DNA from: Paenarthrobacter nitroguajacolicus
GTDB lineage: Bacteria > Actinomycetota > Actinomycetes > Actinomycetales > Micrococcaceae
Direction: 5' to 3'
Assembly (NCBI RefSeq): GCF_007786235.1
Contig: NZ_VNFK01000004.1
Location: forward strand, 186,001 to 250,000
DNA length: 64,000 bases
The notes beneath the pieces were generated by a model, which was given only the letters and a program-made list of their open reading frames with translations, searched no databases and was not told the origin of the DNA. The position numbers and the translations under genes are program-made. Below are positions 15,311-23,485 of the stretch, piece after piece. Position 1 is the first letter of the stretch; each line of letters begins with the position of its first letter.

Positions 15311-16813
15311 TTAAGCTGTTGGCAGGGGGGAGTAGACCCGCAGTTCCCGCGGCTTGACCGTGAACGTAGCACTGCGGACCCCTGGCTTCGGTTCCCCATC
15401 CACCGCCAGGACCAACGGCTGCCCGATCGCCTCAATAGTGATCTCCGTAGCTTCCGTCAGATGGGTGACCTTGGACGCTGCAACCGTGCCAGTCACGACG
15501 GCCCACAACAACCGTGCCCGGGCAAAGGGCTCATCCGCCGTGATCATGCGGAGGTCGAACACACCGTCGTCCAACACCGGTCTGCGAAGCGGCGCATGGT
15601 CGCTTGGGTAGAACCTTCCACGGCCCATATAGAGAATCCAAAGCTTGTGTTTGACGCCGTCCACGGTGAGGGTGGTGGGGGAGTTCACGCCGAAGGTGCG
15701 CAACGACGCCACCACACTCGCAAGCGGCTTGCCCATGGCCGGCTGAAGCCGTTCCCTGCGGCGGACCAGATTGGGATACACGCCCACACTGGCGGTATTG
15801 AGCATGGCCAGCTCGCTGGTCTCAGGGTTCTCCGGCAGGCCCCGCTGAACCACAACGTGCCCCAAGTCAACGGCCGCAGCCTGGCCTTTGGTCACTGCCT
15901 CGATCGCGTCATCGATGGAGCTTGTGCCAAGGTCGCGGGCAAAGTGGTTGAGCGTTCCGCCCGGCAGCACCAGGAGCGGCAGTGAATGCTCGACGGCGGC
16001 AGCCGCCGCAGTGCCCACCGTTCCGTCGCCGCCCCACACGCCGAGCGCTACGGTGCCCGGCCGGGTGGCCGCGGCCTCCACCTGGGCCGCAACATCGTCC
16101 CCCTCGGCGATCTCGCGTATATAAGCCTTCGGGAATATAACTTTCAGGAGTTCGCCCGTTTCGGGGGTGTAGGAGCCACCCATGACGTTGATCGCGATAC
16201 TCAGCCCCTCGCCGTCGTGAATGGCGGGCGCCTCTGCCGGCGTACGGCGAGGTGTGGGTTCGGCGGGCCTGGCCGGCCACCACCTGCGGGTCAGGAGAGC
16301 GGCGCCGGCTCCCAACGCGGAACCAAGCACCACGTCCGAGGGCCAATGGGCACCCGTGTGCACACGCGAGTAGGCAACCCCCGCGGCGATCGGGGCCAGG
16401 GCCGTCCCGATCGGTGGGGAAACGATTCCGGCACCCACGGCGAATGCCACAGCGGAAGCGGAGTGGCCGGAGGGCATTGACGAACTGGTGGGCTGCGGAT
16501 TGACGAAACGAAAGAGGGGGAGATGCTCCGGGAGCGGCCTGGTTCTGGGAAGGGCCTTCTTGAAGATGAGGTTGGTGACGCCGGAGGCGACGCCCAGCGC
16601 CAGCAATCCGTGAAGTGCGGCCCTGCGTGGCTTGCCGGGGAACGTGGCCATGATCCCCGCGATGCCGAACCATAGCTTTCCCTTGGTTGCGGCGGAAGAG
16701 AGCCTCCGGAAGAAGACATCGTGATCGCCTTGGGGCTGCCGGGAGACAGCCCGCACCAGGAAGTGGTCGAATCTCGCAACACGTTTGGGTCCCTTGCCCA
16801 CGAAGCCTCGCAT
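15311..16813 (-). CDS. Fusion of PAP2 phosphatase and diacylglycerol/lipid kinase
   Basis: 500-residue two-domain protein. Residues about 20-180 form a PAP2 phosphatase with its three motifs: KKALPRTRP, PSGHSAS and SRVHTGAHWPSDVVLG. Residues about 205-495 form a diacylglycerol-kinase/sphingosine-kinase-type catalytic domain with GVWGGDGTVGTAAAAA and LVLPGGTLNHFARDLG, then the C-terminal lobe with DDGVFDLRMI. One half removes a lipid phosphate and the other adds one, so the protein may balance phosphatidate-type lipids or act in undecaprenyl phosphate recycling. This fusion is known in actinobacteria, but its physiological substrate is not clear to me. Divergent from a second PAP2 gene. Confidence 0.9.
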   Translation of the reverse strand: MRGFVGKGPKRVARFDHFLVRAVSRQPQGDHDVFFRRLSSAATKGKLWFGIAGIMATFPGKPRRAALHGLLALGVASGVTNLIFKKALPRTRPLPEHLPLFRFVNPQPTSSSMPSGHSASAVAFAVGAGIVSPPIGTALAPIAAGVAYSRVHTGAHWPSDVVLGSALGAGAALLTRRWWPARPAEPTPRRTPAEAPAIHDGEGLSIAINVMGGSYTPETGELLKVIFPKAYIREIAEGDDVAAQVEAAATRPGTVALGVWGGDGTVGTAAAAAVEHSLPLLVLPGGTLNHFARDLGTSSIDDAIEAVTKGQAAAVDLGHVVVQRGLPENPETSELAMLNTASVGVYPNLVRRRERLQPAMGKPLASVVASLRTFGVNSPTTLTVDGVKHKLWILYMGRGRFYPSDHAPLRRPVLDDGVFDLRMITADEPFARARLLWAVVTGTVAASKVTHLTEATEITIEAIGQPLVLAVDGEPKPGVRSATFTVKPRELRVYSPLPTA

Positions 16814-16892
16814 CCCATCACAGTAGCCCTTTTGTGCGACGTGCCCCGAAAGCGGGCGATGTACGCCCAGCAGCCGTGGCTACGATGAATGG

Positions 16893-17597
16893 ATGATTCG
16901 TGTCCTGCTTCCGCGCCAACGGCCAAGTTGGCAACTGGTCACACCCGGGGTGCTCCTGCTGTGCGCCTTCGCGGTGCCGGCCGCGATGCTGCTGACGGGG
17001 CAGGGCGAGCCTGCATTCAACGCCGTTGATACCACGTGGCAGGCCTACTCGTTCACCCTGCACTCGCCCTTCTGGGACAGCGTGAACGCCATACTCAATT
17101 GGGCCGGGTACGCGGGGATCCTTGCGTTCCACGTGGTGCTCGCGATTGCGCTCCTGGTGTGGCAGCGCCCCATGGCGGCCGTCTTTGCTGCGACGTCCGG
17201 TATCACCGCCCTGGCCCTTACGCAGTTGGCCAAGGCCGCAGTGGGCCGTGACCGTCCTCAAGGAGCCCGGGTTCTGACCGATACGGGTTCATACCCTTCA
17301 GGGCATGTATCGGCCACTACGGCATTCCTCGTGGTTCTGGTGATCCTGATCGGACGCTGGTGGATGAAGTTGCTGGCAGCTATTGGGGTCATTGCGATGA
17401 TGGTCAGCCGGACCTACCTGTCCGCCCACTGGCTCAGCGATGTCCTGGGTGGTGCTTGCCTGGCCGCTGGAGTGGTTCTGCTGCTCTGGTGGCGCTTCCG
17501 CGATATATGCATCAAGGAGAATGCAGAAGCCGACGGTAAGACTATTTGGGCGGCAAGGGCTTTGCAACGCCGGCAAGCAGCAGAGCGAGCAGAATAG
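16893..17597 (+). CDS. PAP2 family phosphatase
   Basis: 234-residue membrane phosphatase with about six helices. PAP2 motifs: KAAVGRDRPQG, YPSGHVSATTAF and SRTYLSAHWLSDVLGG. Probably hydrolyses a lipid phosphate or pyrophosphate such as undecaprenyl pyrophosphate on the outer face of the membrane; the substrate is inferred. Divergent from the PAP2-kinase fusion with 79 bp between. Its 3' end overlaps the converging MFS gene by 56 bp, and the overlap encodes its basic tail. Confidence 0.88.
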   Translation: MIRVLLPRQRPSWQLVTPGVLLLCAFAVPAAMLLTGQGEPAFNAVDTTWQAYSFTLHSPFWDSVNAILNWAGYAGILAFHVVLAIALLVWQRPMAAVFAATSGITALALTQLAKAAVGRDRPQGARVLTDTGSYPSGHVSATTAFLVVLVILIGRWWMKLLAAIGVIAMMVSRTYLSAHWLSDVLGGACLAAGVVLLLWWRFRDICIKENAEADGKTIWAARALQRRQAAERAE

Positions 17598-18729
17598 GCG
17601 CTCCGATGGCCAGCAGGGCCAAGTGGATGCCGGTGTGGTCACCGAGGTAGCCCAGCAGCGGCGGTCCAGCAAGGAACGCGATGTAGCCGATGGTGGACAC
17701 CACGGAGACGCGGGCTGCGGCATGTTTGGGATCGTCCGCGGCGGCTGACATGCCCATGGGGAAGGCCAGCGCCGCACCAATCCCCCACAGGGCTGCACCA
17801 ATTCCGGCCAAGACCACGTTGCCGGCAAAAACAAAGAGCGCCAGCCCCACGGCGGCGGCAGCCATGCTGGCCCGGAGAACCGTCACTCGGCCAAACTTGT
17901 CGATCGCTTTGCCACCGAGGAAACGCATGATCGTCATAGCCAGGACGAACAGAGCGAACAGCAGCGCACCGGTGGATTCCGACGCTCCCAGGCCGTCCAC
18001 TGCAGCCTTTGCGATCCAGTCGTTGCCTGCGCCCTCGGTGAGGGTCGCACCCAGGACCACGACGCCGATGAGCAGCGTCCTGCCGTCCCGCCATGCCGTG
18101 GGTCCCTTCTCAACCGGCGCGCCGCCGTCGTGAATTTCTGCGGCTTGGTGCGGGAGGAAGTACCGGGGGACCGTCAGCGCAAGGACGACGGCGATGGCGG
18201 CAATCACCAGCAGGTGTTCGGGCAGGCCGACACCCAGCTGGGAGAGTCCGGCGCCGATCAGCGCGCCCAGGAAGGCGCCGCCGCTGAACGCCGCGTGGAA
18301 CTGCGGCATGATGGTGCGCTTGAGCCGGTGCTCAACGTCAGCGCCTTCAATGTTTTGGGCCACATCCCACAGGCCGATACCAATCCCGAAGAAGAAGAGG
18401 GCAATCGCCGTCGCCGGAACCGAGGCGGCCATCAGCGAGAAGGCGATCGCCGCACCCGCGGCTCCCGCCACGATGCCCGCCACACGAACGGTGTTCGCGG
18501 TGCCGATCCGGCCCACCACCCACCCAGCGGACGGCAGGGCCAGCAGGGACCCGACGGCGGTGCACAGCAGCAGGGTGCCCATCTGGCCGGACGTCAGGCT
18601 GAGAGCCTCGGTCACGGCCGGAATGCGGGCAGCCCAACTGGCGAAGACCAGACCGTTCATGCCGAAGATCAGGAACGTCGCCACCGCTGCGGCGTTGACG
18701 TTGGTGGTGCTTCTGGTGCTGGTGGTCAT
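17542..18729 (-). CDS. MFS transporter
   Basis: 395-residue, twelve-helix major facilitator. The ATG at 18729 overlaps the DeoR gene stop (ATGA), indicating translational coupling. A longer reading frame upstream lies inside the DeoR gene and was rejected. The N-terminus MTTSTRSTTNVNAAAVATFL leads into helix 1; LASWAARIPAV-type sequence and GGKAIDKFGRVTVLR (motif A between helices) place it with the YbjJ/FucP-like sugar or unknown-substrate MFS group. The 3' end overlaps the converging PAP2 gene. The substrate may be a carbohydrate, given the DeoR partner. Confidence 0.88.
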   Translation of the reverse strand: MTTSTRSTTNVNAAAVATFLIFGMNGLVFASWAARIPAVTEALSLTSGQMGTLLLCTAVGSLLALPSAGWVVGRIGTANTVRVAGIVAGAAGAAIAFSLMAASVPATAIALFFFGIGIGLWDVAQNIEGADVEHRLKRTIMPQFHAAFSGGAFLGALIGAGLSQLGVGLPEHLLVIAAIAVVLALTVPRYFLPHQAAEIHDGGAPVEKGPTAWRDGRTLLIGVVVLGATLTEGAGNDWIAKAAVDGLGASESTGALLFALFVLAMTIMRFLGGKAIDKFGRVTVLRASMAAAAVGLALFVFAGNVVLAGIGAALWGIGAALAFPMGMSAAADDPKHAAARVSVVSTIGYIAFLAGPPLLGYLGDHTGIHLALLAIGAPILLALLLAGVAKPLPPK

Positions 18730-19493
18730 GCAATCACAACTTCCACGGAGAGTTTGTCGAGCCGGGCAAGATCTTCGGGGGATGGTTCCAGGTCCGTCAC
18801 TATGACGTCCACGGTATCCATGGCTGCCACCAAGGCAACCGCACTGGCATTCCATTTGCTTCCCGACGATGCGACGATCACGCGCGCCGCAGATTCCAGC
18901 CCGGCACGCTTCACCGCCGCATCATCGAGGTCGTGGGCCAGGAGGCCGTCCTTGAGGTTGAGCGCGCAGGGGGTTACGACGGCGGTGTCGAACCTTAGCG
19001 AGCGGATGTTGGCTTCCGTCATGGGTCCCCTGAAGGACTGCTCGCCCGGGACGAGGCTGCCTCCCGGGAGGATGAGTTCGGGCGGCCGGCCATCCTTGGT
19101 GCTGGTCAGGGCCTCGACGCCATGGAGGGACATGGGCATGACGGTGAGTTCGCGTTTTCCCAGCCTGCGTGCGATCTCTGTTGCGGTTGAGCCACTGTCC
19201 AGCCACACGTGCTCCCGGTCCCTAATGAGCCCGTCAACGGCCTTGGCTATGCGGTCCTTGGCCTCGTGGTCTTCCAGTTCGCGCTGCCCATAGCCCGGGT
19301 TGTCTCCACGCGCCACCAAACTTCGGGCGCCCCCGTGGACGCGTTTCAGGACTCCGTGAGCTGCGAGAATCTCAAGGTCCCTGCGGATGGTGGCCCCGGA
19401 GGCCCCCGTCGCAACGACGAGTTCATCAACGGTGGCTTGTTCGCGTGTGCGCAGCAGCTCGCCAATGAGCCGGTGGCGGTCAGCAGTTCCCAT
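18726..19493 (-). CDS. DeoR family transcriptional regulator
   Basis: 255-residue repressor of the DeoR sugar-regulator family. N-terminal helix-turn-helix at about 6-60: RLIGELLRTREQATVDELVV, then SGATIRRDLEILAAHGVLKRVHGGA, the diagnostic recognition-helix motif. C-terminal sensor domain resembles a phosphosugar isomerase fold, with WLDSGSTATEIARRL and a C-terminal VDVIVTDLEPS. It precedes and overlaps the MFS gene, so it probably senses a phosphosugar and controls that transporter; this is inference from position. Confidence 0.93.
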   Translation of the reverse strand: MGTADRHRLIGELLRTREQATVDELVVATGASGATIRRDLEILAAHGVLKRVHGGARSLVARGDNPGYGQRELEDHEAKDRIAKAVDGLIRDREHVWLDSGSTATEIARRLGKRELTVMPMSLHGVEALTSTKDGRPPELILPGGSLVPGEQSFRGPMTEANIRSLRFDTAVVTPCALNLKDGLLAHDLDDAAVKRAGLESAARVIVASSGSKWNASAVALVAAMDTVDVIVTDLEPSPEDLARLDKLSVEVVIA

Positions 19494-19556
19494 TCTTCAA
19501 CCCTAGCAAGGCCTGCGCACTTAATCATGCCAGGTGATCATTTGCGCACGGACCTT

Positions 19557-19637
19557 CTCTCACATCCCACCCCATAAACGGAAACGCTCCTGCAGCAAGT
19601 GCAAGAGCGTTTACCGGAAAGCGTTGGGATGTGAGAG
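19557..19637. repeat. Palindromic repeat element / terminator, REP-like
   Basis: Nested inverted repeat. Outer arms CTCTCACATCCCA (19557-19569) and TGGGATGTGAGAG (19625-19637) are exact complements. Inner arms AAACGCTC (19582-19589) and GAGCGTTT (19605-19612) are also exact. It lies between the ABC-F stop and the DeoR start and can end the ABC-F transcript. The outer core is nearly the same as the core of the tandem repeat at 44602-44794, so it may belong to a dispersed repeat family. Confidence 0.65.
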
Positions 19638-19647
19638 AGCGTCGGAA

Positions 19648-21330
19648 CTACCGGGCGCGCTCCACGCGCTTCTCGTCCCACACGGGTTCCTCGGATTCGT
19701 AGACCTTGCCGTCAGAGCCGAAGATGAGAAAACGGTCAAAGGACTTGGCGAACCAACGGTCGTGGGTGACGGCCAGGACCGTGCCTTCGAAAGCATCGAT
19801 GGCCCGCTCCAAAGCCTCGCCGGAGTGCAAGTCCAGGTTGTCGGTGGGCTCGTCCAACAGCAGGAGAGTGGCACCGGAGAGTTGAAGCAGCAGGATCTGG
19901 AAACGTGCCTGCTGACCACCGGACAGGGACTCGTACTTCTGCTCCGACTGGCCGGCCAGTCCGTAGGAGTCCAGCGCCCCGGCAGCAGCCTCGCGGGGGA
20001 GGCCCGAGCGGTGCTCGTCACCGCGGTGCAGGATCTCCAGCAGCGTCCGGCCAAGAAGATCCGGGCGGACGTGGGTCTGAGCGAAGAACCCGGGCCTGAT
20101 ACGGGCACCCAGCTTCACGGTTCCATCGTGCGGCACTTCGGCAATCACGACGTCGGACACCGGCAGGTGCTCCCGTTCCGGATCCGTGCCGCCGGTAGCG
20201 AGCAGCCGCAGGAAGTGGCTCTTGCCCGATCCGTTGGAACCCAACACGCCTACCCGATCACCGAACCAGATCTCCGTGGAGAACGGCTTCATGAGACCGG
20301 TCAATTCAAGCTTTTCGGCCACGACGGCACGCTTGGCCGTGCGGCCACCCTTGAGGCGCATCTTCACGTTTTGCTCGATGGGCAGTGCCTCAGGCGGCCC
20401 GGCTTCCAGGAACTTGGCAAGGCGGGTCTGCGCTGCCTGGTACCTGTTGGCCATGTCCGAGCGGAACGCGGCCTTGTTCTTGTACATGTTGACGAGTTCC
20501 TTGAGCTTGACGTGCTCCTCGTCCCAGCGCTTCCGCAGTTCTTCGAACCGGGCGTGACGGTCGGCACGGGCCTCTACATACGAGCCGAAGCCGCCACCGT
20601 GGATCCAAGCACCGGCACCATTGATGCCGGGCTCGAGCGTGACAATTCGGCCGGCAGCGTTGTTGAGCAGCTCACGGTCGTGGCTGATGAACAGCACCGT
20701 CTTCTTGGACTCGTTGAGCTTGCCCTCCAGCCAGCGCTTGCCAGGCACATCAAGGTAGTTGTCTGGTTCGTCCAGGAGCAGGAGCTCGTCCGGACCGGCG
20801 AACAGTGCTTCCAGCACCAGGCGTTTCTGCTCGCCACCGGACAGCGTGGAGGCGCGGCGGAATTGGGCCTTGTCGAAGGAAATTCCCAGCGCAGCCATGC
20901 AGACTTCGTCCCAGACTGTCTCCACGTCGTAGCCGCCCGCATCTCCCCAGTCCACAATCGCTTGCGCGTACTTCATCTGGGTGGGCTCGTCGTCGTGCTC
21001 CATCATGGCCAGCTCTGCGTCCTCAACCGCCTTGGCAGCAGCGGCGAGCCCGGCCTGCGCGGTTGAAACCAGGAGGTCGCGGACCGTGGATTCATCGCGG
21101 ACCTGGCCCACGAACTGCCGCATGATGCCCATGTTCCCGGACCGGCCCACAACGCCTTCGTCCGGCGTGAGGTCGCCGGAGATGATCTTGAACAGCGTTG
21201 TCTTACCCGTTCCATTGGGTCCGATCAACGCCGTTTTGGTGCCGTCCGGGACCTTGAAGGTCACGCCGTTGAGCAGCTGGGTGCCGTCGGAGAGGAAGTA
21301 GTCGATGCCGGAAACGTCAATATGGGCCAC
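19648..21330 (-). CDS. ABC-F family ATP-binding protein
   Basis: 560-residue soluble protein with two fused ABC ATPase domains and no membrane part; ABC-F proteins act on the ribosome in translation or antibiotic protection. Domain 1: Walker A GPNGTGKTT, signature LSGGEQKRL, Walker B LLLLDEPDNYLD. Charged linker at about 255-315 (HARFEELRKRWDEEHVKLKE). Domain 2: Walker A GSNGSGKSH, with His instead of the usual Thr/Ser, signature LSGGQQARFQ, Walker B LLLLDEPTDNLD. Which ABC-F subfamily it belongs to cannot be settled by eye. Transcribed alone after the PBP gene, with a palindromic element behind it. Confidence 0.92.
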   Translation of the reverse strand: MAHIDVSGIDYFLSDGTQLLNGVTFKVPDGTKTALIGPNGTGKTTLFKIISGDLTPDEGVVGRSGNMGIMRQFVGQVRDESTVRDLLVSTAQAGLAAAAKAVEDAELAMMEHDDEPTQMKYAQAIVDWGDAGGYDVETVWDEVCMAALGISFDKAQFRRASTLSGGEQKRLVLEALFAGPDELLLLDEPDNYLDVPGKRWLEGKLNESKKTVLFISHDRELLNNAAGRIVTLEPGINGAGAWIHGGGFGSYVEARADRHARFEELRKRWDEEHVKLKELVNMYKNKAAFRSDMANRYQAAQTRLAKFLEAGPPEALPIEQNVKMRLKGGRTAKRAVVAEKLELTGLMKPFSTEIWFGDRVGVLGSNGSGKSHFLRLLATGGTDPEREHLPVSDVVIAEVPHDGTVKLGARIRPGFFAQTHVRPDLLGRTLLEILHRGDEHRSGLPREAAAGALDSYGLAGQSEQKYESLSGGQQARFQILLLQLSGATLLLLDEPTDNLDLHSGEALERAIDAFEGTVLAVTHDRWFAKSFDRFLIFGSDGKVYESEEPVWDEKRVERAR

Positions 21331-21399
21331 GTTTCAATACTCCCACGGCGCGCTATTAACGCTCGACGGCGATACCCGGAACCGCCGTCACCCCTCCGC

Positions 21400-23379
21400 T
21401 CAGCCCGCCGCCGTAAGGAACGTCTTCAGCAACGGCCCGCTGGTGGTCGCCCCCAGCCCGCCGTCTTCAACGAAGACTGCAACCGCCAGGTCACCGTGCG
21501 TAGCGACGATCCACGCGTGCGTCTTGGGCGGATCGTCGTTGCCGAATTCCGCCGTACCCGTCTTCGCTCCAACCGGAGCGCCCGGAACCTGCGCGAGGAA
21601 GCCTGCGTGGCCGGAAGTCACCACGGCCCGCATCATGCTGGAGAGCGCAGTGGCTTCCTCCTTGGTGATCGGTTTGGTGGACGCCGGGGCGGCGATTGCC
21701 GCGGCAGAAGCGGACGACGGCGATGCGCTGCCACTTTCCGTGGGAGTCGCGCCGGGGCTGGAGTTTTGGGCTGCGTCGGCGTTCAGCACGAGCTGCGGCG
21801 AAACAGGCGCGCCGTTGCCAACGGAAGCGGCCATGATGGCGGCAGAGAGCGGCGAGAAGAGTACCTTGCCTTGGCCGATCATGGAGGCTGCGTGCCCGGT
21901 ACCTTCAGCGGCGCCGGGTACGGAGCCCAGGAATGCGTCTGCGCCGAGCTTGGGAGCTTCTACCGCCACGCCCAGGGCTTGGGCTGCCGACTCGAGCTGG
22001 TCCTGGCTGACGGTGTCGCGGGCGTTGATGAAGGCGGTGTTGCACGAGTGTGCGAAAGCGTCGATCAGCGGCACGGAACCCAGCGAGGTCTCCGGGTAGC
22101 CCTCTGCATTCTTGAAGGTGCGGCCGTCAACGGTCAGGGTGGACGGGCATTCCACCTTGGAATCGGGCGTGGCACCGTTGCGGAACATCGCCAGTGAATC
22201 GACGATCTTGAAGGTGGAACCAGGAGCGTACTGCCCGAGCATGGCCGTGTTGTAGCCGTTGCTGCCCGGTCCTGAAGCTGCAGCCAGGACAGCTCCGGTG
22301 GAGGGCCTCAATGCCACGATGGCTGACGCCGGCCCAACTCCGGCCAACGTTTCCTCAGCCAACTGCTGCAGTTTCAAGTCAAGGGTGGTCTTGAGCGTGG
22401 TGCCGGGAGCAGGCAGTGAGGAGAAGAACACCTTGGTGCCGGGCGTTTCGCCTTCGGACTTGGCCTCGGAACTCGCAATGACTTCCACGCCATCCTTGCC
22501 GCGGAGCAGGGAGTCGTACTTCTGCTGCAGCCCGCCGGTTCCGGTGGTGTCTCCCGCACGCAAGGCGCCGTTGGACTTCTCAATTTGTTCGGCACTGGCT
22601 TGGCCCACGCTGCCCAACAACGCCCGGGCAAAGGTTCGGGTGGGAGCCAAGGCCATGGAATCCAGGATGCTTGCACCGCCGGGAATGGCCTTGATCTTGG
22701 CTTCGGTGATGTCAGCTGTGTAGGCGCGGAGGACGAGGCCCTCCACGAACGCCTGTGGCCCCGAGGCAGCAACCTGATTGGCGTATTCCTCGGCGTCCAG
22801 GCCCAGCAAGGCAGCCATGGCCCGCGCTGAGGCGTCTGCTTGTTCGGCAGGTATCTTCGTCTTGTCCACTCCCACGCGGAAGACGGGCCGGTCCTCAACG
22901 ATCGGAGCGTCACCGGCGCCCAGGATCTGACCACGCTGGGCAGGGACAGTCTTAACGGAAAGAGTCTCGCCTTCGGAAAGCTGGGGTGCCAGCAGGGCAG
23001 GACCCCATTGAACCGCCCACTTGTCGCCGGACTTCTTGAGGGTGGCCTCAGAGCTGTAGTCCCACTTGGCCGAACCGATGTTCCAGCTGTAGCTCAAAGG
23101 GAAGGTGGCGGTGTCGCCGTCGAGCTTGACGTCACCTGACTGCACTGACGGTTTGGCGTCGAGCCCCTCGAAAACTGCCTTGAGTTCATCGTTGGCCGCG
23201 GCAGCGTCTTTACCGTCGACGGCGATCTGGCCGACGTCGAGCGCTGACAACGAGGACGCCAGCTGCTTGGCTGCTCCCTCCGCGCCGGCCCGGCCGTCAT
23301 CACAGGCAGTCAGTGAGCCAGCCATCACGAGCGTTACAAGGCCCAGGACAAGGTTTCGTGTTTTCCCCATTTGCGACAT
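21400..23379 (-). CDS. Penicillin-binding lipoprotein (MecA_N plus transpeptidase)
   Basis: 659-residue cell-wall DD-transpeptidase. The start at 23379 gives MSQMGKTRNLVLGLVTLVMA followed by GSLTACDDG, a lipoprotein signal with lipobox Cys at about residue 26. Residues about 35-160 are an NTF2-like MecA_N domain, then the dimerisation domain (SVKTVPAQRGQILGAGD). The transpeptidase domain has all three motifs: STFK (nucleophile Ser), SCN and KTGTAEFG. The architecture matches the mycobacterial lipoprotein PBP and class B enzymes such as PBP2a. Near the N-terminus of the catalytic part, a Ser/Ala/Pro-rich insert separates SCN and KTG. A longer upstream frame lacks a family match. Confidence 0.9.
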   Translation of the reverse strand: MSQMGKTRNLVLGLVTLVMAGSLTACDDGRAGAEGAAKQLASSLSALDVGQIAVDGKDAAAANDELKAVFEGLDAKPSVQSGDVKLDGDTATFPLSYSWNIGSAKWDYSSEATLKKSGDKWAVQWGPALLAPQLSEGETLSVKTVPAQRGQILGAGDAPIVEDRPVFRVGVDKTKIPAEQADASARAMAALLGLDAEEYANQVAASGPQAFVEGLVLRAYTADITEAKIKAIPGGASILDSMALAPTRTFARALLGSVGQASAEQIEKSNGALRAGDTTGTGGLQQKYDSLLRGKDGVEVIASSEAKSEGETPGTKVFFSSLPAPGTTLKTTLDLKLQQLAEETLAGVGPASAIVALRPSTGAVLAAASGPGSNGYNTAMLGQYAPGSTFKIVDSLAMFRNGATPDSKVECPSTLTVDGRTFKNAEGYPETSLGSVPLIDAFAHSCNTAFINARDTVSQDQLESAAQALGVAVEAPKLGADAFLGSVPGAAEGTGHAASMIGQGKVLFSPLSAAIMAASVGNGAPVSPQLVLNADAAQNSSPGATPTESGSASPSSASAAAIAAPASTKPITKEEATALSSMMRAVVTSGHAGFLAQVPGAPVGAKTGTAEFGNDDPPKTHAWIVATHGDLAVAVFVEDGGLGATTSGPLLKTFLTAAG

Positions 23380-23424
23380 TATGCCCGGTTCCCCTGACAG
23401 TTTCTTGTCCCGGCCAGCAGACGG

Positions 23425-23472
23425 ACAGCCGCCGCCTGCCACCCCCGGAAAGAGGCGGCAAGCGACGGCTGT
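23425..23472 (-). terminator. Hairpin between GH31 and PBP genes
   Basis: Arms ACAGCCG (23425-23431) and CGGCTGT (23466-23472), with inner GCCT/AGGC pairs, directly after the GH31 stop codon on the minus strand. Likely terminator for the GH31 transcript. Confidence 0.55.
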
Positions 23473-23485
23473 CAGCACAAGCGAC

